This document shows positions 36,801-44,858 of a stretch of 64,000 bases of DNA, one piece after another. The stretch is from positions 434,001 to 498,000 of the forward strand of contig JAUFOR010000008.1 of the NCBI GenBank assembly GCA_040285745.1, in the 5' to 3' direction. Source of the DNA: Barthelona sp. PCE (Eukaryota; Metamonada: BaSk clade). Position 1 is the first letter of the stretch, and each line of letters opens with the position of its first letter. Under the pieces are notes generated by a model. That model searched no databases. It was given only the letters and a program-made list of their open reading frames with translations, and was not told where the DNA came from. A program made the translations under genes and the position numbers.

Positions 36801-38015
36801 AATGTCGAGCTCTTCATTAACAGGACTCATAACATCAACGTCGTTAAGAGGAATAATATCTTCTTTAACAGCTGAAAAGCGACGGGCACCAGATACAGCA
36901 CGCTCACGCTCAAGCTCTTCAATTTCAAGTGTTGCAACAGAGAGATCTGAGACAACAATATTGTTATTGGAAACAACAAGTGTAATATTACCAGCGTTAG
37001 TGGTTATTGCCAACAAAGAATAATTATTAGTATCCAAAGCAGGATGTACCTCATTCAACAACTGTGCACTAAGTACAGAAAACAATAAAGTGTGAGGTTG
37101 AGGTGTGTAATAATGATCCAAAAAGATTTCACAACCGTCATCCCATGTAAAATTTGTAGAACAATCAAAATACCACATACTGTTTGTATATAGCAAATAC
37201 AGCCTTGTACCAACCACTTTAATTCCCAGAAAATCTGAAATTTCTGAATCTTCATCAGTACCAAAAATTTCAAGCTCTCCTGCAACAAGTCTACTAAAAA
37301 GGAGCTTACCATCCATCTCACTGCAAATGTAGAGGTCATCGCTACCACTAACAGTATCAGTACATGAATCAACAGCAATAATTTTGCCTACATGACTGGG
37401 CTCAAAAAAGTCACAGGTTGAAGCTAATTTGTTCTTTTTTAGACTTAATTGACCGGTGACACTGCAGAAGTATATAGATTTTTCGGTGAATACACAAATC
37501 ATTTCATTAAATAAACACATACCAAGCAAACGGTTCTTCTTTAAGTTGATAATGTTATGAACAACTGTACTATCATCTGCATCATCCAAGATAATACCAA
37601 CAAGGACATCGGATATTGAAGTAGAAGCACCCATGATGAGCATATCATGTTCCTGAACCTTTGCAAAGAAAAAGTGTTTAATATTAAAGTCTGTGCTCTC
37701 TGTGAACTCATAAACCTTGGTGAATTCCGAAACACATGGACGGGTGTCGGGTGTATCATACTCCATATCATCCTTCCGATCGTTAACAACAGCTTCAAAG
37801 TGCTCAACAGTCGTTCTCAATACAACACGGTCATATGCAACAAACATGTGGGTTTCGTTTGAGCAAAGAGCGACCGCAGTGCGCTCAGACGGTCTATCAA
37901 AACTCTCAAACTTATTTGCACTGCTTGCAACAAGCTCATCGCCAACAGACTGTCTGGAGCCCCCAGGTATGACGTTCAAGGACCTCAAGATAAAATCAGA
38001 TGAAGTCTCAGCCAT
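33864..38015 (-). CDS. FG-containing protein, Nup214/Nup159-like nucleoporin candidate
   Basis: 1,383 residues. Residues ~20-390 look like a beta-propeller without clear WD motifs (TAVALCSNETHMFVAYDR, HDMLIMGAS, LLGMCLFNEMICVFTEK). Residues ~390-530 are acidic. FG dipeptides start at ~530 (RAFGNLAN, TPFGKVK, TKFGKPN), then a coiled coil at ~585-675 (QKFEQITETALHQKD...), helices to ~880, a few FG (SSKFGKK, KRKFGFNN), a Lys-Pro-Leu repeat zone at ~1,080-1,190 (LKKPQLKK, LGLKKPGLKLGLKK) and a C-terminal FG zone (KKFGLKKK, PTFGSV, SSFGSS, VGFGNK, KFGFGK). Propeller, coiled coil and FG zones recall the cytoplasmic-face nucleoporin Nup214/Nup159 that recruits an RNA-export helicase. FG spacers are strongly Lys-rich, unlike most nucleoporins. 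No other family fits better, but a propeller-to-FG layout is suggestive, not proof. Confidence 0.5.
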   Translation of the reverse strand: MAETSSDFILRSLNVIPGGSRQSVGDELVASSANKFESFDRPSERTAVALCSNETHMFVAYDRVVLRTTVEHFEAVVNDRKDDMEYDTPDTRPCVSEFTKVYEFTESTDFNIKHFFFAKVQEHDMLIMGASTSISDVLVGIILDDADDSTVVHNIINLKKNRLLGMCLFNEMICVFTEKSIYFCSVTGQLSLKKNKLASTCDFFEPSHVGKIIAVDSCTDTVSGSDDLYICSEMDGKLLFSRLVAGELEIFGTDEDSEISDFLGIKVVGTRLYLLYTNSMWYFDCSTNFTWDDGCEIFLDHYYTPQPHTLLFSVLSAQLLNEVHPALDTNNYSLLAITTNAGNITLVVSNNNIVVSDLSVATLEIEELERERAVSGARRFSAVKEDIIPLNDVDVMSPVNEELDIDVDQEVDETVINSVESVENKKNTMDMMCESDIDDFFSEPEEETVPEPEPIIHSTFNSTPNDRKRRHVDEWIDPSDVEDYVSKDAIIDEPIKKEIIKKEIVKNVNEPKHGTAPAPAAIHNTPKDSVSRAFGNLANLNVNKKTTPFGKVKQTPLKQTDTKFGKPNKEVTKIFDVRSEPDENTMEMFKSQSERLQKFEQITETALHQKDVTINMLIERLDASDKRVAELSTALDTHVTHVTQLKSKFDTKVIELEEVKEQLKTLKSFNNDIKETVENRPIVEIRTLDGELSCHTVEPTSLDELGYDDYPQMPSLSYLEEVPQWSFMELFEKKKDEASVDHTKTMMTTSRVVQSKADFNRYKLSRSQYLDDKLKAIRGRQHVPLIVDEVEPELFELQEAMNSLATYSIAASQTRSLKLCQHSKDSYPAYDELSTSGKALLRNRLKLKRLDRQLNLFEGATPIDVDRLRGDMVHLRTVLLSMKERINVFKNKKTDGDELLEKIQDLKPVIPSSKFGKKAKGKKRKFGFNNTQFLRKVDIDSPLKRSVPKESKKETRKEIVDKKDSLVDKFLAARHKYLSECEDRTSTLGIIKVFDAEKAYRRYPKITAKDITDIPELPVKKPKKTLTNLGKPTTTLSDKVVETPVTGEDAKLTLDDISTEKESEPKKMELKKPIKTPLVKKKLELKKPQLKKSLDSDKKLEPKKLGLKKPGLKLGLKKTLEEQPEPAEPTPEPVASEPVKDVEEKAEEPTPEPKVKKGLALKKLGTAKKLGSNTLGNKKFGLKKKESEKIKPSAPKIPTFGSVSKKLKDEEEESESSIDLDSLTIPTPTDTPTITEDAPPRVDHNVDIDDYESKEEEIEEEEEEKEEEKPKKFKFASKKSSFGSSTKGNMEARSRVGFGNKKDTPKKLVKKVTSSSTTKKKSGFMKRSFGGSSTSPTTSSKKPKFGFGKSKASGEEEESGTKKRGFNIGNSGSSLLKKNNFKK

Positions 38016-38086
38016 TCTTGAATAGAAAGAGTAAAAAAATCAATTTACATATTCAATAAAGAAATTTACATGGATACATGAACATC

Positions 38087-39072
38087 TTACAAATCATCAA
38101 GCAGATTGTTAACATCCTGCGTTGATAAATGATCATTTGTTACAGTTGCTATAATGTCAGATTTTTTCTCCTCTTCAACAGGTTTCTCTTCAGCTTTTGG
38201 CTCAACAACGGGTTCAGCAGGCTTTTCCTCTTCCTTAGGCTGAACAGGTGCAACTACCTCTTCTTTCTTCTCTTCAACCACTGGTTCAGGTTCAGCTACC
38301 GGCTCTGGTTGTGTGGTTGTGGTTGTGGGGGGTACATCAGCTTCCTGTTCAACAGAATTCTCTTCCTCATCTGTAAATTCATCAGCAGATCCTTGTTGAT
38401 TCTCAAACTCCTCTTCATCATCAACATTGTTCTGCTTCTTGCGGGGGTTCCTGAGGGTCTTTGACTTCTTCTTCTTCTTAGGTTTAGGTTTACGACCTTC
38501 AAGTGTGGCAAGAGCATCTTCATCAACACCATACTCACAAATGTTTTTGAGATACTGTGCATGTTGTTTAGAGTGTTTATCCCATTCAATGTGGTTGTAG
38601 TGGGCTCCGCCACTAATAAGACGCTTTAAAATTCCAGCATTCTCCTTATCAATATCTTGAAGCTCTCTTCTACGTGTTGAGGCGTTCAGCGTACCAGGGT
38701 GGTTTGTGAAATTCAGGCGGTTGTCTAAAGCAGACTTAGATGCCTTGATCGAAGCAATTTTCTTAAGCAAAGTCCAGTTATCTCGTTCAATTGTGGCAAA
38801 TCGTTCTAAATGTAAGTCACATCAATATATATTTGAATTACGACCGATCAAGATGTTCAGTTTTCAAAAAAACTGAACAAATTCAGCCAATATTTTATAC
38901 CTTCCTCTATTTGTCGACGTTTGAGATTCTTTTTAACGTGGCGATACAACTTCGGTGGTTTGTTGTCAATTGAAGATTTAACACTTGCCAGACGACGTTT
39001 GTGAAGCTTTTGGTTGCGTTTCGTCCATTTTTTTGCTAAACTCTTGTTTGAAGTTGGTATCTGGCGATTCAT
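38087..39072 (-). CDS. CFAP97/hemingway-domain protein (two exons)
   Basis: 296 residues after joining exon 1 (39072-38901, 172 nt) to exon 2 (38805-38087, 719 nt). The CFAP97 (KIAA1430/hemingway) domain crosses the intron: SIDNKPPKLYRHVKKNLKRR and QIEE in exon 1, then ERFATIERDNWTLLKKIASI in exon 2, matching the family's PPxxYxHLxxxxKKxQLEEERLxxIERDNxxLLxK pattern. The ORF seen alone in exon 2 begins at MLKKIASI and would miss half the domain. Hemingway proteins are needed for sperm-tail and cilium axonemes. The C-terminal ~120 residues are a Lys cluster (KPKPKKKKKSKTL) and then a Glu/Pro/Val-rich low-complexity tail. Confidence 0.85.
38806..38900 (-). other. Intron in the CFAP97-domain gene (95 nt)
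   Basis: The minus strand has exon GAGGAAG, then GTATAA..., ending ACTTACATTTAG, then exon AACGATTTGCC. Splicing restores the conserved IEE-ERFATIERD run and keeps the frame. The 3' end fuses a branch-point-like CTTAC to the splice site. Confidence 0.85.
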
Positions 39073-39295
39073 CTGATAAAGGCAGGTCTAACTGTTAAAA
39101 AATGCTATTGGAAAAGCTTGTAAAGGTAGAAATTGCGTAAACATGTCATACTCCTAGTTTTTGGATGTGTTGACTGCACATTTATCCGTCACATACGTGT
39201 ATTGTCATAGCACAACATACCATATCCATAGTATCGTGTGTAATAGTTTTTTTTCTCTTTCGCATCATTCTAGCAGACACATCAGTTGTTGTGTC

Positions 39296-40222
39296 ATGGA
39301 CCTTCCAGAAATTAGCACTAGAGATGCCCACAACAGGCTATTTTTAACAAAAACGAAAAGAGCTGTCGACCTACCACAGATTGAAGCTCCTTCAATTCCT
39401 TCAATAGATATGACACGCCCCACAACGAAAAGGACCTTTGATATGTCCAAGTCACTTCCTCGTAAAGGCCTGGAAGCACAAACAGATGCACCTGACAAAT
39501 TTTACAATTTTAAGCGAAAGAAACACATTCCTTCTCTTGACCTGTCCAAATCTTTGCCTAGGCAGAAGTTTGACCTTTCATTAAATCTCTTAGATAGAGT
39601 CTATGATGTTAAATATGATCATATCAAATCAAAAACAAAAAGTTACAGTTTTCCAAAGACTAGTCGTCCAGATTTTGCTGCAACATCAAGTGTTGAATAT
39701 GATCTGGAGCCCATAGACCTGGATTTAATACGACCAAGAACATCAAGACCTAGTGTACGTTTCAGTCAAATGATTGGAAGAAAACCTGTAACTTTTCACA
39801 GACCCAGATCTCAATTAAATCCTAGGAAGCCTCAAAAAAACATGCGTGTTCCCCATTTAGGATTTAGTGGTGCAACAAAACAAGAAGAAAATGTTCAATC
39901 CTTAGTTAGTTTTGTTGATAATGAATTAAATAGATCGAGGAATTTCAGAAGAAAGTTAGATAAAAATGAAAATGATTATTCTTTTATGAGACAAGCTAAT
40001 ATTAGAAAAACAAAAGAAAAATCTCAACTAAGAAGTACAAGAAAAGTGAAGAAGAATCAGAAAAAAGATATTCCCACTAATACTTCAAAGGATACTAGTG
40101 GAAAAAAGCGTAAACTTAAGATTGAAAAAATTCATGAAGATGCCAGGAAGGAAATTGAAGAGATTCAAAGTAGCATTCAAAGCAGATTGGCATATTTAAG
40201 ACATTCAAAGAATCACTTGTAG
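39296..40222 (+). CDS. Basic repeat protein, possible axonemal microtubule-associated
   Basis: 308 residues from MDLPEISTRDAHN. The first ~150 residues contain diverged copies of a ~35-residue unit with alternating basic, Pro and hydroxyl residues (IPSIDMTRPTTKRTFDMSKS, LPRKG then IPSLDLSKSLPRQKFDLSLN). This is reminiscent of short beta-turn repeats in sperm-tail SHIPPO/STPG or THEG proteins, though PGPG motifs are absent. The C-terminus is Lys/Arg-rich with a final helix (DARKEIEEIQSSIQSRLAYL). The neighbouring divergent gene is the CFAP97 protein, but that is only weak support for a flagellar role. The frame is open to 39161; the ATG at 39296 is chosen because the upstream part is non-repetitive leader-like sequence. 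Confidence 0.6.
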   Translation: MDLPEISTRDAHNRLFLTKTKRAVDLPQIEAPSIPSIDMTRPTTKRTFDMSKSLPRKGLEAQTDAPDKFYNFKRKKHIPSLDLSKSLPRQKFDLSLNLLDRVYDVKYDHIKSKTKSYSFPKTSRPDFAATSSVEYDLEPIDLDLIRPRTSRPSVRFSQMIGRKPVTFHRPRSQLNPRKPQKNMRVPHLGFSGATKQEENVQSLVSFVDNELNRSRNFRRKLDKNENDYSFMRQANIRKTKEKSQLRSTRKVKKNQKKDIPTNTSKDTSGKKRKLKIEKIHEDARKEIEEIQSSIQSRLAYLRHSKNHL

Positions 40223-40313
40223 TATAAATATCGTGGGATTTCGGTTATATATCTCACAGTATTAATAATTGTAAAAGAGAATCAATTTTATTCACACTTT
40301 ACTTACGAGAATA

Positions 40314-42109
40314 TTAGTCTCTCTTTGATTTTTCTTCCAATACCTCCTCAACTGTATCTGAAACTGTGTCTTCAACAGCTGGTTCTTCTTCTTCTTCTTC
40401 TTCTTCTTGCACCTCTTGTACCTCTTCTTTGGGTTCTTCGGGGGTGGGCATCGCGACGATACCCTCCTCTTCTTTGCTGTCTTCATCAAGAACAGTTACA
40501 GCAAAACGACTAATGTAAACACCGTCCCAAAGTAAGACGGCCTGCTGTCCCATAAAGATGGAGCCCAATAGGAAAGTGTTAAGCCATTCGATCGCCTCCT
40601 CTGTCATCACAAGAGTCTTTGTGAGAACTGGTTCAGCCCTGGGGAATAATCCTGCAAATGACATATCTGCAACATGCTTAATAATCTTCTTGGGGGCAAC
40701 ACCATCGTTAATGATGGGGGCAAGCTCTGCTCTGAGGGCCTCCTTGCATGTGTTCAAGTGCTCAGAATCAAATTTATGCTGAAGAAGAGCATAAACAAAA
40801 GAAGGGTTCTTAGAAGGCTGGTAATCCAACACGTTACGGATAATACGCAACACATCCTCGCTGTTCTTCAAAAACTTGCTCTCATAAAAGTGATACATCT
40901 TCATTAAAGCATGTGAAGCACGTTGGTCAAGATTTCTAAATTGATATGAGATGTTACCGAGCATAAGAATAAGCATAACAGTAACACCTTCGTCTAAATT
41001 CTTGGTTATGTGTGCAATACAAGGAATGACAATCTCACTTGAATGATCTTGTAACTGCAAACCAAACATTCGATGTTGAGAAAGATGCAATAGAATATAT
41101 CCTGCTATAGAGTCAAGATCATCCATTAACATCATAACGAGGTTAGGTACATCAACCATTGTGACAATATCAATGCTGAATTGAGGATACTTTAACAAGA
41201 ATAGATGGAAAAGAATTTTTGATGCATGGGGGAATATTTTGAAAAAACGAGTAATTGTTGTATAGATTAATGGGTAACTGTTAGGAGAATCAGCGTGAGG
41301 AAATCTTTCCCAAAACAATATTAATGTATGTAAACATGTTTCTGCTAATAACTCAAATGTATCACTGACAAAAAGACGTTTCATGAAACCTGGTTGTTTA
41401 AATATGGTCAAGGTGTTGAATGTACTAACAAACAACGCGCCCATATGAGGGATATCGAACTCTAGCGTTGACCAAGTGTCATATGAATACATTGCATCAG
41501 AATAACAAGTCAATAAAAGTCGAAGGAAAACAGAACGATGTTCCATTGCGTGTGGGGGTGCTTTGAGTCGCTTAGACTCGACAAAGATTCCCTTTTCCCA
41601 TGCAAGAGCCTGAAAGTTTTTCTCTTCCATGCTAATTCTAGACGAAATTGTAAATCCTGGTAAGAATAAGATCATTGCAGCTGTCTTAACAATCTTTGTT
41701 GCGAGATGTGCGTTGACATCGTCGCCCCCATCAAAGAAAAAGTCTTTAACAGTTTCTCGAACATCATCATAATGAGAAACTGTAACCAATCGACTTAAAA
41801 CCACACCCACTGTTCTGAGCTGCATGGGGAAGAAATCGCTAGTGCTCAAGGCATCCATTAGCTTGTTCAAACATAGCCTGACTAGAAATTTATAGTTCTC
41901 TGGATGTTCCTTAACTAACTTGTACGCAATCTCACAGGAAAAGTAAGCGTAGATCTCATCAAGATTTCCATCATTTAGAAATAGGTTAGCTAAAATTGGA
42001 TCTAAAAGTTAGATTAATCTTCCCTCCTTGTATACATACCGTCTTTTTCGATCTTGGTTGTGCAGAACTTCTCGAAATTTGCGTTAAAATATGATAAAGT
42101 TGATCCCAT
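40314..42109 (-). CDS. DYM: Dymeclin (two exons)
   Basis: 585 residues after splicing exon 1 (42109-42040, 70 nt) to exon 2 (42001-40314). The start MGSTLSYFN has the N-myristoylation pattern MGxxxS that dymeclin and Hid1 proteins share. Helical repeats follow; family text includes LMLGNISYQFRNLDQRASH and LDYQPSKNPSFVYALLQHKF, corresponding to dymeclin's ANMSAQFRSLHQYA and HNPNLVYALLYKRDLF. Dymeclin is a Golgi-associated peripheral protein in secretory traffic. The last ~50 residues are an acidic Glu-rich tail (EEPKEEVQEVQEEEEEEEE) not typical of animal homologues. Exon 2 alone shows a false start at 41870; the true N-terminus is only seen through the intron. Confidence 0.82.
42002..42039 (-). 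other. Intron in the dymeclin gene (38 nt)
   Basis: The minus strand is exon AAAGACG, then GTATGTATAC..., ending ATCTAACTTTTAG, then exon ATCCAATTTTAGC. Splicing joins the myristoylated N-terminus to the helical repeats in frame (EKD-DPILANLF). GTATGT plus CTAAC fused to the 3' end matches the parabasalid/Giardia intron style. Confidence 0.88.
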
Positions 42110-42534
42110 ATTATTGAAAAGGAGATAAAACTTGATACAAGTGCATAGTTACTTTGTGTGTATTTCCACTGGATGAATGCCCTATATATGATTGCTCATC
42201 ACTTGAATCACAAGAAAAATGTTATATATTGTATTAGTTGCAGAAATGACCTTTTTGACACAATCAGCCGGTTGTTTCTACTATTTTGCTCTGTCAGCCA
42301 CCAACACGCATCACTTGAGATGATAGAGGCATCAAAATACCACATTTGAAACAGAATTCCATAGAATCAAACGAAGGGTTTACAAATTGATAGCCAGCGC
42401 AGAATAAGTCCACTAAAGCACTGACTCGGGTTGAAGAAGAGATGATTAACGTGGTCTTCGCCTGATTGTGAACTCTACCGTTGTTATATCAATCTTCGCA
42501 CTCTTCACTTTCAAACCATATAAAATACGTTTCA
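42110..42534. other. 425-base divergent intergenic region
   Basis: Lies between the ATG codons of dymeclin (minus) and the M20C dipeptidase (plus). No tRNA, snRNA or convincing ORF is seen (one 63-codon frame looks random). A 10-mer CGCCTGATTG at 42459-42468 is repeated upstream of the TAF1-like gene. A TATAAAATA sits within 20 bases of the dipeptidase ATG. Confidence 0.4.
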
Positions 42535-43995
42535 ATGGAGACTACACCTATTTTTGAACAGATTAAGACAATGGTCGGTCCCACTGCATGGAAGACCTTC
42601 GAAATTTTCCTTCTGAACATCTGCAATATTCCTCACAAGTCTAATGAGACAGATGCTATGCAAGCATTCATCATCGATTACCTCAAAGAGGACGCAGAAT
42701 CAGTAGTAGTTGACGAAGCTGGCAACATCCTTGCCTCAATTCCGTATAAGGGTGAACGTTTCAAGGACGCAACACCCCTTCTTTTCCAGGCACACTACGA
42801 TATGGTGTGCACTGCAAAAGACCCAACATTCGACTTTTCAGTCAATCCAATCACTCCAATCATTCAAAACGGCTGGTTAAAGGCTGATAACACTACTCTT
42901 GGTGCCGACAATGGTATTGGCTTCGCGCTGATGCTTGCGCTGACGAGCACTGTCGAAGAGCACCCTCCTTTTGAGTATCTCTTCACCAACAATGAAGAAG
43001 TGGGATTAAAGGGTGCTTTGGCCCTTGATCCTGAAGTCATCAAGCCCAAGTCTAAGTGCTACATCAACCTTGATAGCGAGGAGATCACTGATATTTGTCT
43101 TGGTTGTGCTGGTGGTAAGCGTATTTATTTCACTTTTAATCAAGAAACTGTTCATTCAGCCATTGAAGATGGTCGCTTCATCGCTGTGAAGCTCAGCGAT
43201 CTATACGGCGGTCACTCTGGCTGTAACATTCATCAGAATAGGGCAAACGCAATCAAGATACTAGGTGAGATGCTTTCTCAAATTGATGCTGAAATCATTG
43301 ACTTTAAGAGCGGTAACGCCACCAACGCTATCCCAAGAGAAGGTGTTCTGGAGCTTGTTGTTCCCCCAACGTGCGAAGATGAACACATTAAGCTCTTAAT
43401 CGAGAAAGCACTTGAGAAGTTCCCTGAAGAAAAAACATACAACATCAAAATCGAGGAAGCTGAAGAATGTAGTGTGTTGAAGTTACCCAAGCAACAATTA
43501 ACAGAATTCATTAGCAGAGCTCATTCTAACCCCATCGAAATGCTTGAAACTTTCCCTGAACTCCCTTTATCAAGTGCTTGTTTCACAATAATTGATCTCA
43601 GACAACCCAACAAGTCTTGTGTTTCCTGTCGTTCCAGCGGATTCCGTCAAATGACTGAACTTATTGAGTATTACAACAAGTTAGCAACAGAGTTGAATGT
43701 GGAAATTGATGATTCACAACCTGCTTATCGTGGTTGTATGCCTTCCTTCGACAACCCATTAGTCAATCTCTTTACCGAATCTTATGAGCACATCCTTAAC
43801 AAAAAACCGCATTTAGGTGTTGTACATGCTGGTTTAGAACTTTTCCTTAAGGAAGTTTTAATGGGAGAGGATGCCGATTGTCTTTCTTTCGGCCCCACCA
43901 TTGAGGATCCTCATTCAATTGATGAACGTCTACATATAGAAAGCACTGATGAATTTATTCGTGTTGTTTTACATTTCATCGATAATTGGCAATAA
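42535..43995 (+). CDS. pepD: Aminoacyl-histidine dipeptidase (M20C, PepD-like)
   Basis: 486 residues, the size of bacterial PepD. A cytosolic di-zinc dipeptidase of broad specificity. The catalytic set is in order: FQAHYDMVC (His, Asp), LGADNGIG (bridging Asp), FTNNEEVGLKGA (Glu pair), INLDSEE (Asp) and a C-terminal FGPTIEDPHSIDERLHI with the last His. GGHSGCNIHQNRANAIK is the dimer-lid region. Eukaryotic occurrence is patchy and the text is bacterial-like, so lateral acquisition in an ancestor is plausible; codon use looks like its neighbours. The frame is open to 42481 (a TTG); METTPIFEQI at 42535 is the family start. The stop is five bases from that of the next gene. Confidence 0.93.
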   Translation: METTPIFEQIKTMVGPTAWKTFEIFLLNICNIPHKSNETDAMQAFIIDYLKEDAESVVVDEAGNILASIPYKGERFKDATPLLFQAHYDMVCTAKDPTFDFSVNPITPIIQNGWLKADNTTLGADNGIGFALMLALTSTVEEHPPFEYLFTNNEEVGLKGALALDPEVIKPKSKCYINLDSEEITDICLGCAGGKRIYFTFNQETVHSAIEDGRFIAVKLSDLYGGHSGCNIHQNRANAIKILGEMLSQIDAEIIDFKSGNATNAIPREGVLELVVPPTCEDEHIKLLIEKALEKFPEEKTYNIKIEEAEECSVLKLPKQQLTEFISRAHSNPIEMLETFPELPLSSACFTIIDLRQPNKSCVSCRSSGFRQMTELIEYYNKLATELNVEIDDSQPAYRGCMPSFDNPLVNLFTESYEHILNKKPHLGVVHAGLELFLKEVLMGEDADCLSFGPTIEDPHSIDERLHIESTDEFIRVVLHFIDNWQ

Positions 43996-44000
43996 ATTGT

Positions 44001-44555
44001 TTAGTTGAGACGTTCTTCTAGTTTCTGAAGCATCCTTTCAAGACGTGGCATAAAAACTACGCATACAGCTTCCTCTTTGTCCAATTTCGTTCCAAACCTA
44101 GTGTATTCAGTTTGTTTCTTTGTTTCAAAACTATCCAGTGTAAAAGTAAAGCCCAGTAAGCAGCGCCTAAGCTCTGCTAGCTCCTCTCTAAGCATGCCCA
44201 ATTGCTCTTGCACACGTTTAAGATTTAAAGCAACATATGCCCCTCTCCACCGCCCCAAATAAAGGGTCAGAAGACGCCTTCTTCCCACAAAATCCACTAT
44301 ACGTGTCTCTAATGCAGAGTGAAATTTGTTAACACTACGAATATCACAACTAGATGCCACATTATTTAGTTGACGTGCCCAACCTTCAGTTGATACCTGT
44401 AAATCGTGTAACTGTCCCTTAACAACTCTATTTTCATCCCTAAGTGATGTATTTTCTGTTTCAAGCCTTTCTACTCGTTGTTGTAGATTACGACGGTCTT
44501 CTAACAGAACGAATATCTCTTTTCCAAGCCGCTCTGTGTTTTCCCTATTCTCCAT
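44001..44555 (-). CDS. Short coiled-coil protein, unknown
   Basis: 184 residues, MENRENTERLGKEIF. Two helical coiled-coil parts: ~8-60 (RNLQQRVERLETENTSLRDE) and ~110-140 (VQEQLGMLREELAELRRCL), with a central basic stretch VGRRRLLTLYLGRWRG. It could be a structural or basal-body component, but no family is recognised. Codon use is ordinary. It is divergent from the TAF1-like gene across 303 bases. Confidence 0.65.
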   Translation of the reverse strand: MENRENTERLGKEIFVLLEDRRNLQQRVERLETENTSLRDENRVVKGQLHDLQVSTEGWARQLNNVASSCDIRSVNKFHSALETRIVDFVGRRRLLTLYLGRWRGAYVALNLKRVQEQLGMLREELAELRRCLLGFTFTLDSFETKKQTEYTRFGTKLDKEEAVCVVFMPRLERMLQKLEERLN

Positions 44556-44858
44556 TTCTGCAATTCAAACAAATAAATATCCCAAAAGTCGTTGAAAAGG
44601 TGATAAAATCGAATCAAATGCAGCAGTTGCGTTTTCAAAATTTTACTTTACTCTACAGTTAAGAGCCGTGAAATAAAAAGTTATGATAAAAACTACAATA
44701 CCACAAGAATGTTTTAAAAACACTATTTCAAAACAACTATTCGTTACCAAATAAGAAGTGCTTGAACATGTCATTTGTGGACTCTATCGCCTATGTGTGA
44801 GTGCCGCCTGATTGATACAATGTGATTGCTTGTTTTCACAAACACACCCCATTTCTGC
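44556..44858. other. 303-base divergent intergenic region
   Basis: AT-rich spacer between the coiled-coil gene and the TAF1-like gene. It holds CGCCTGATTG at 44805-44814, shared with 42459-42468. I see no RNA gene or ORF. Confidence 0.4.

Noticed and set aside
42158-42349. 63-codon ORF in the dymeclin/dipeptidase spacer
   Set aside because: Composition looks random, no homology, no partner exon.
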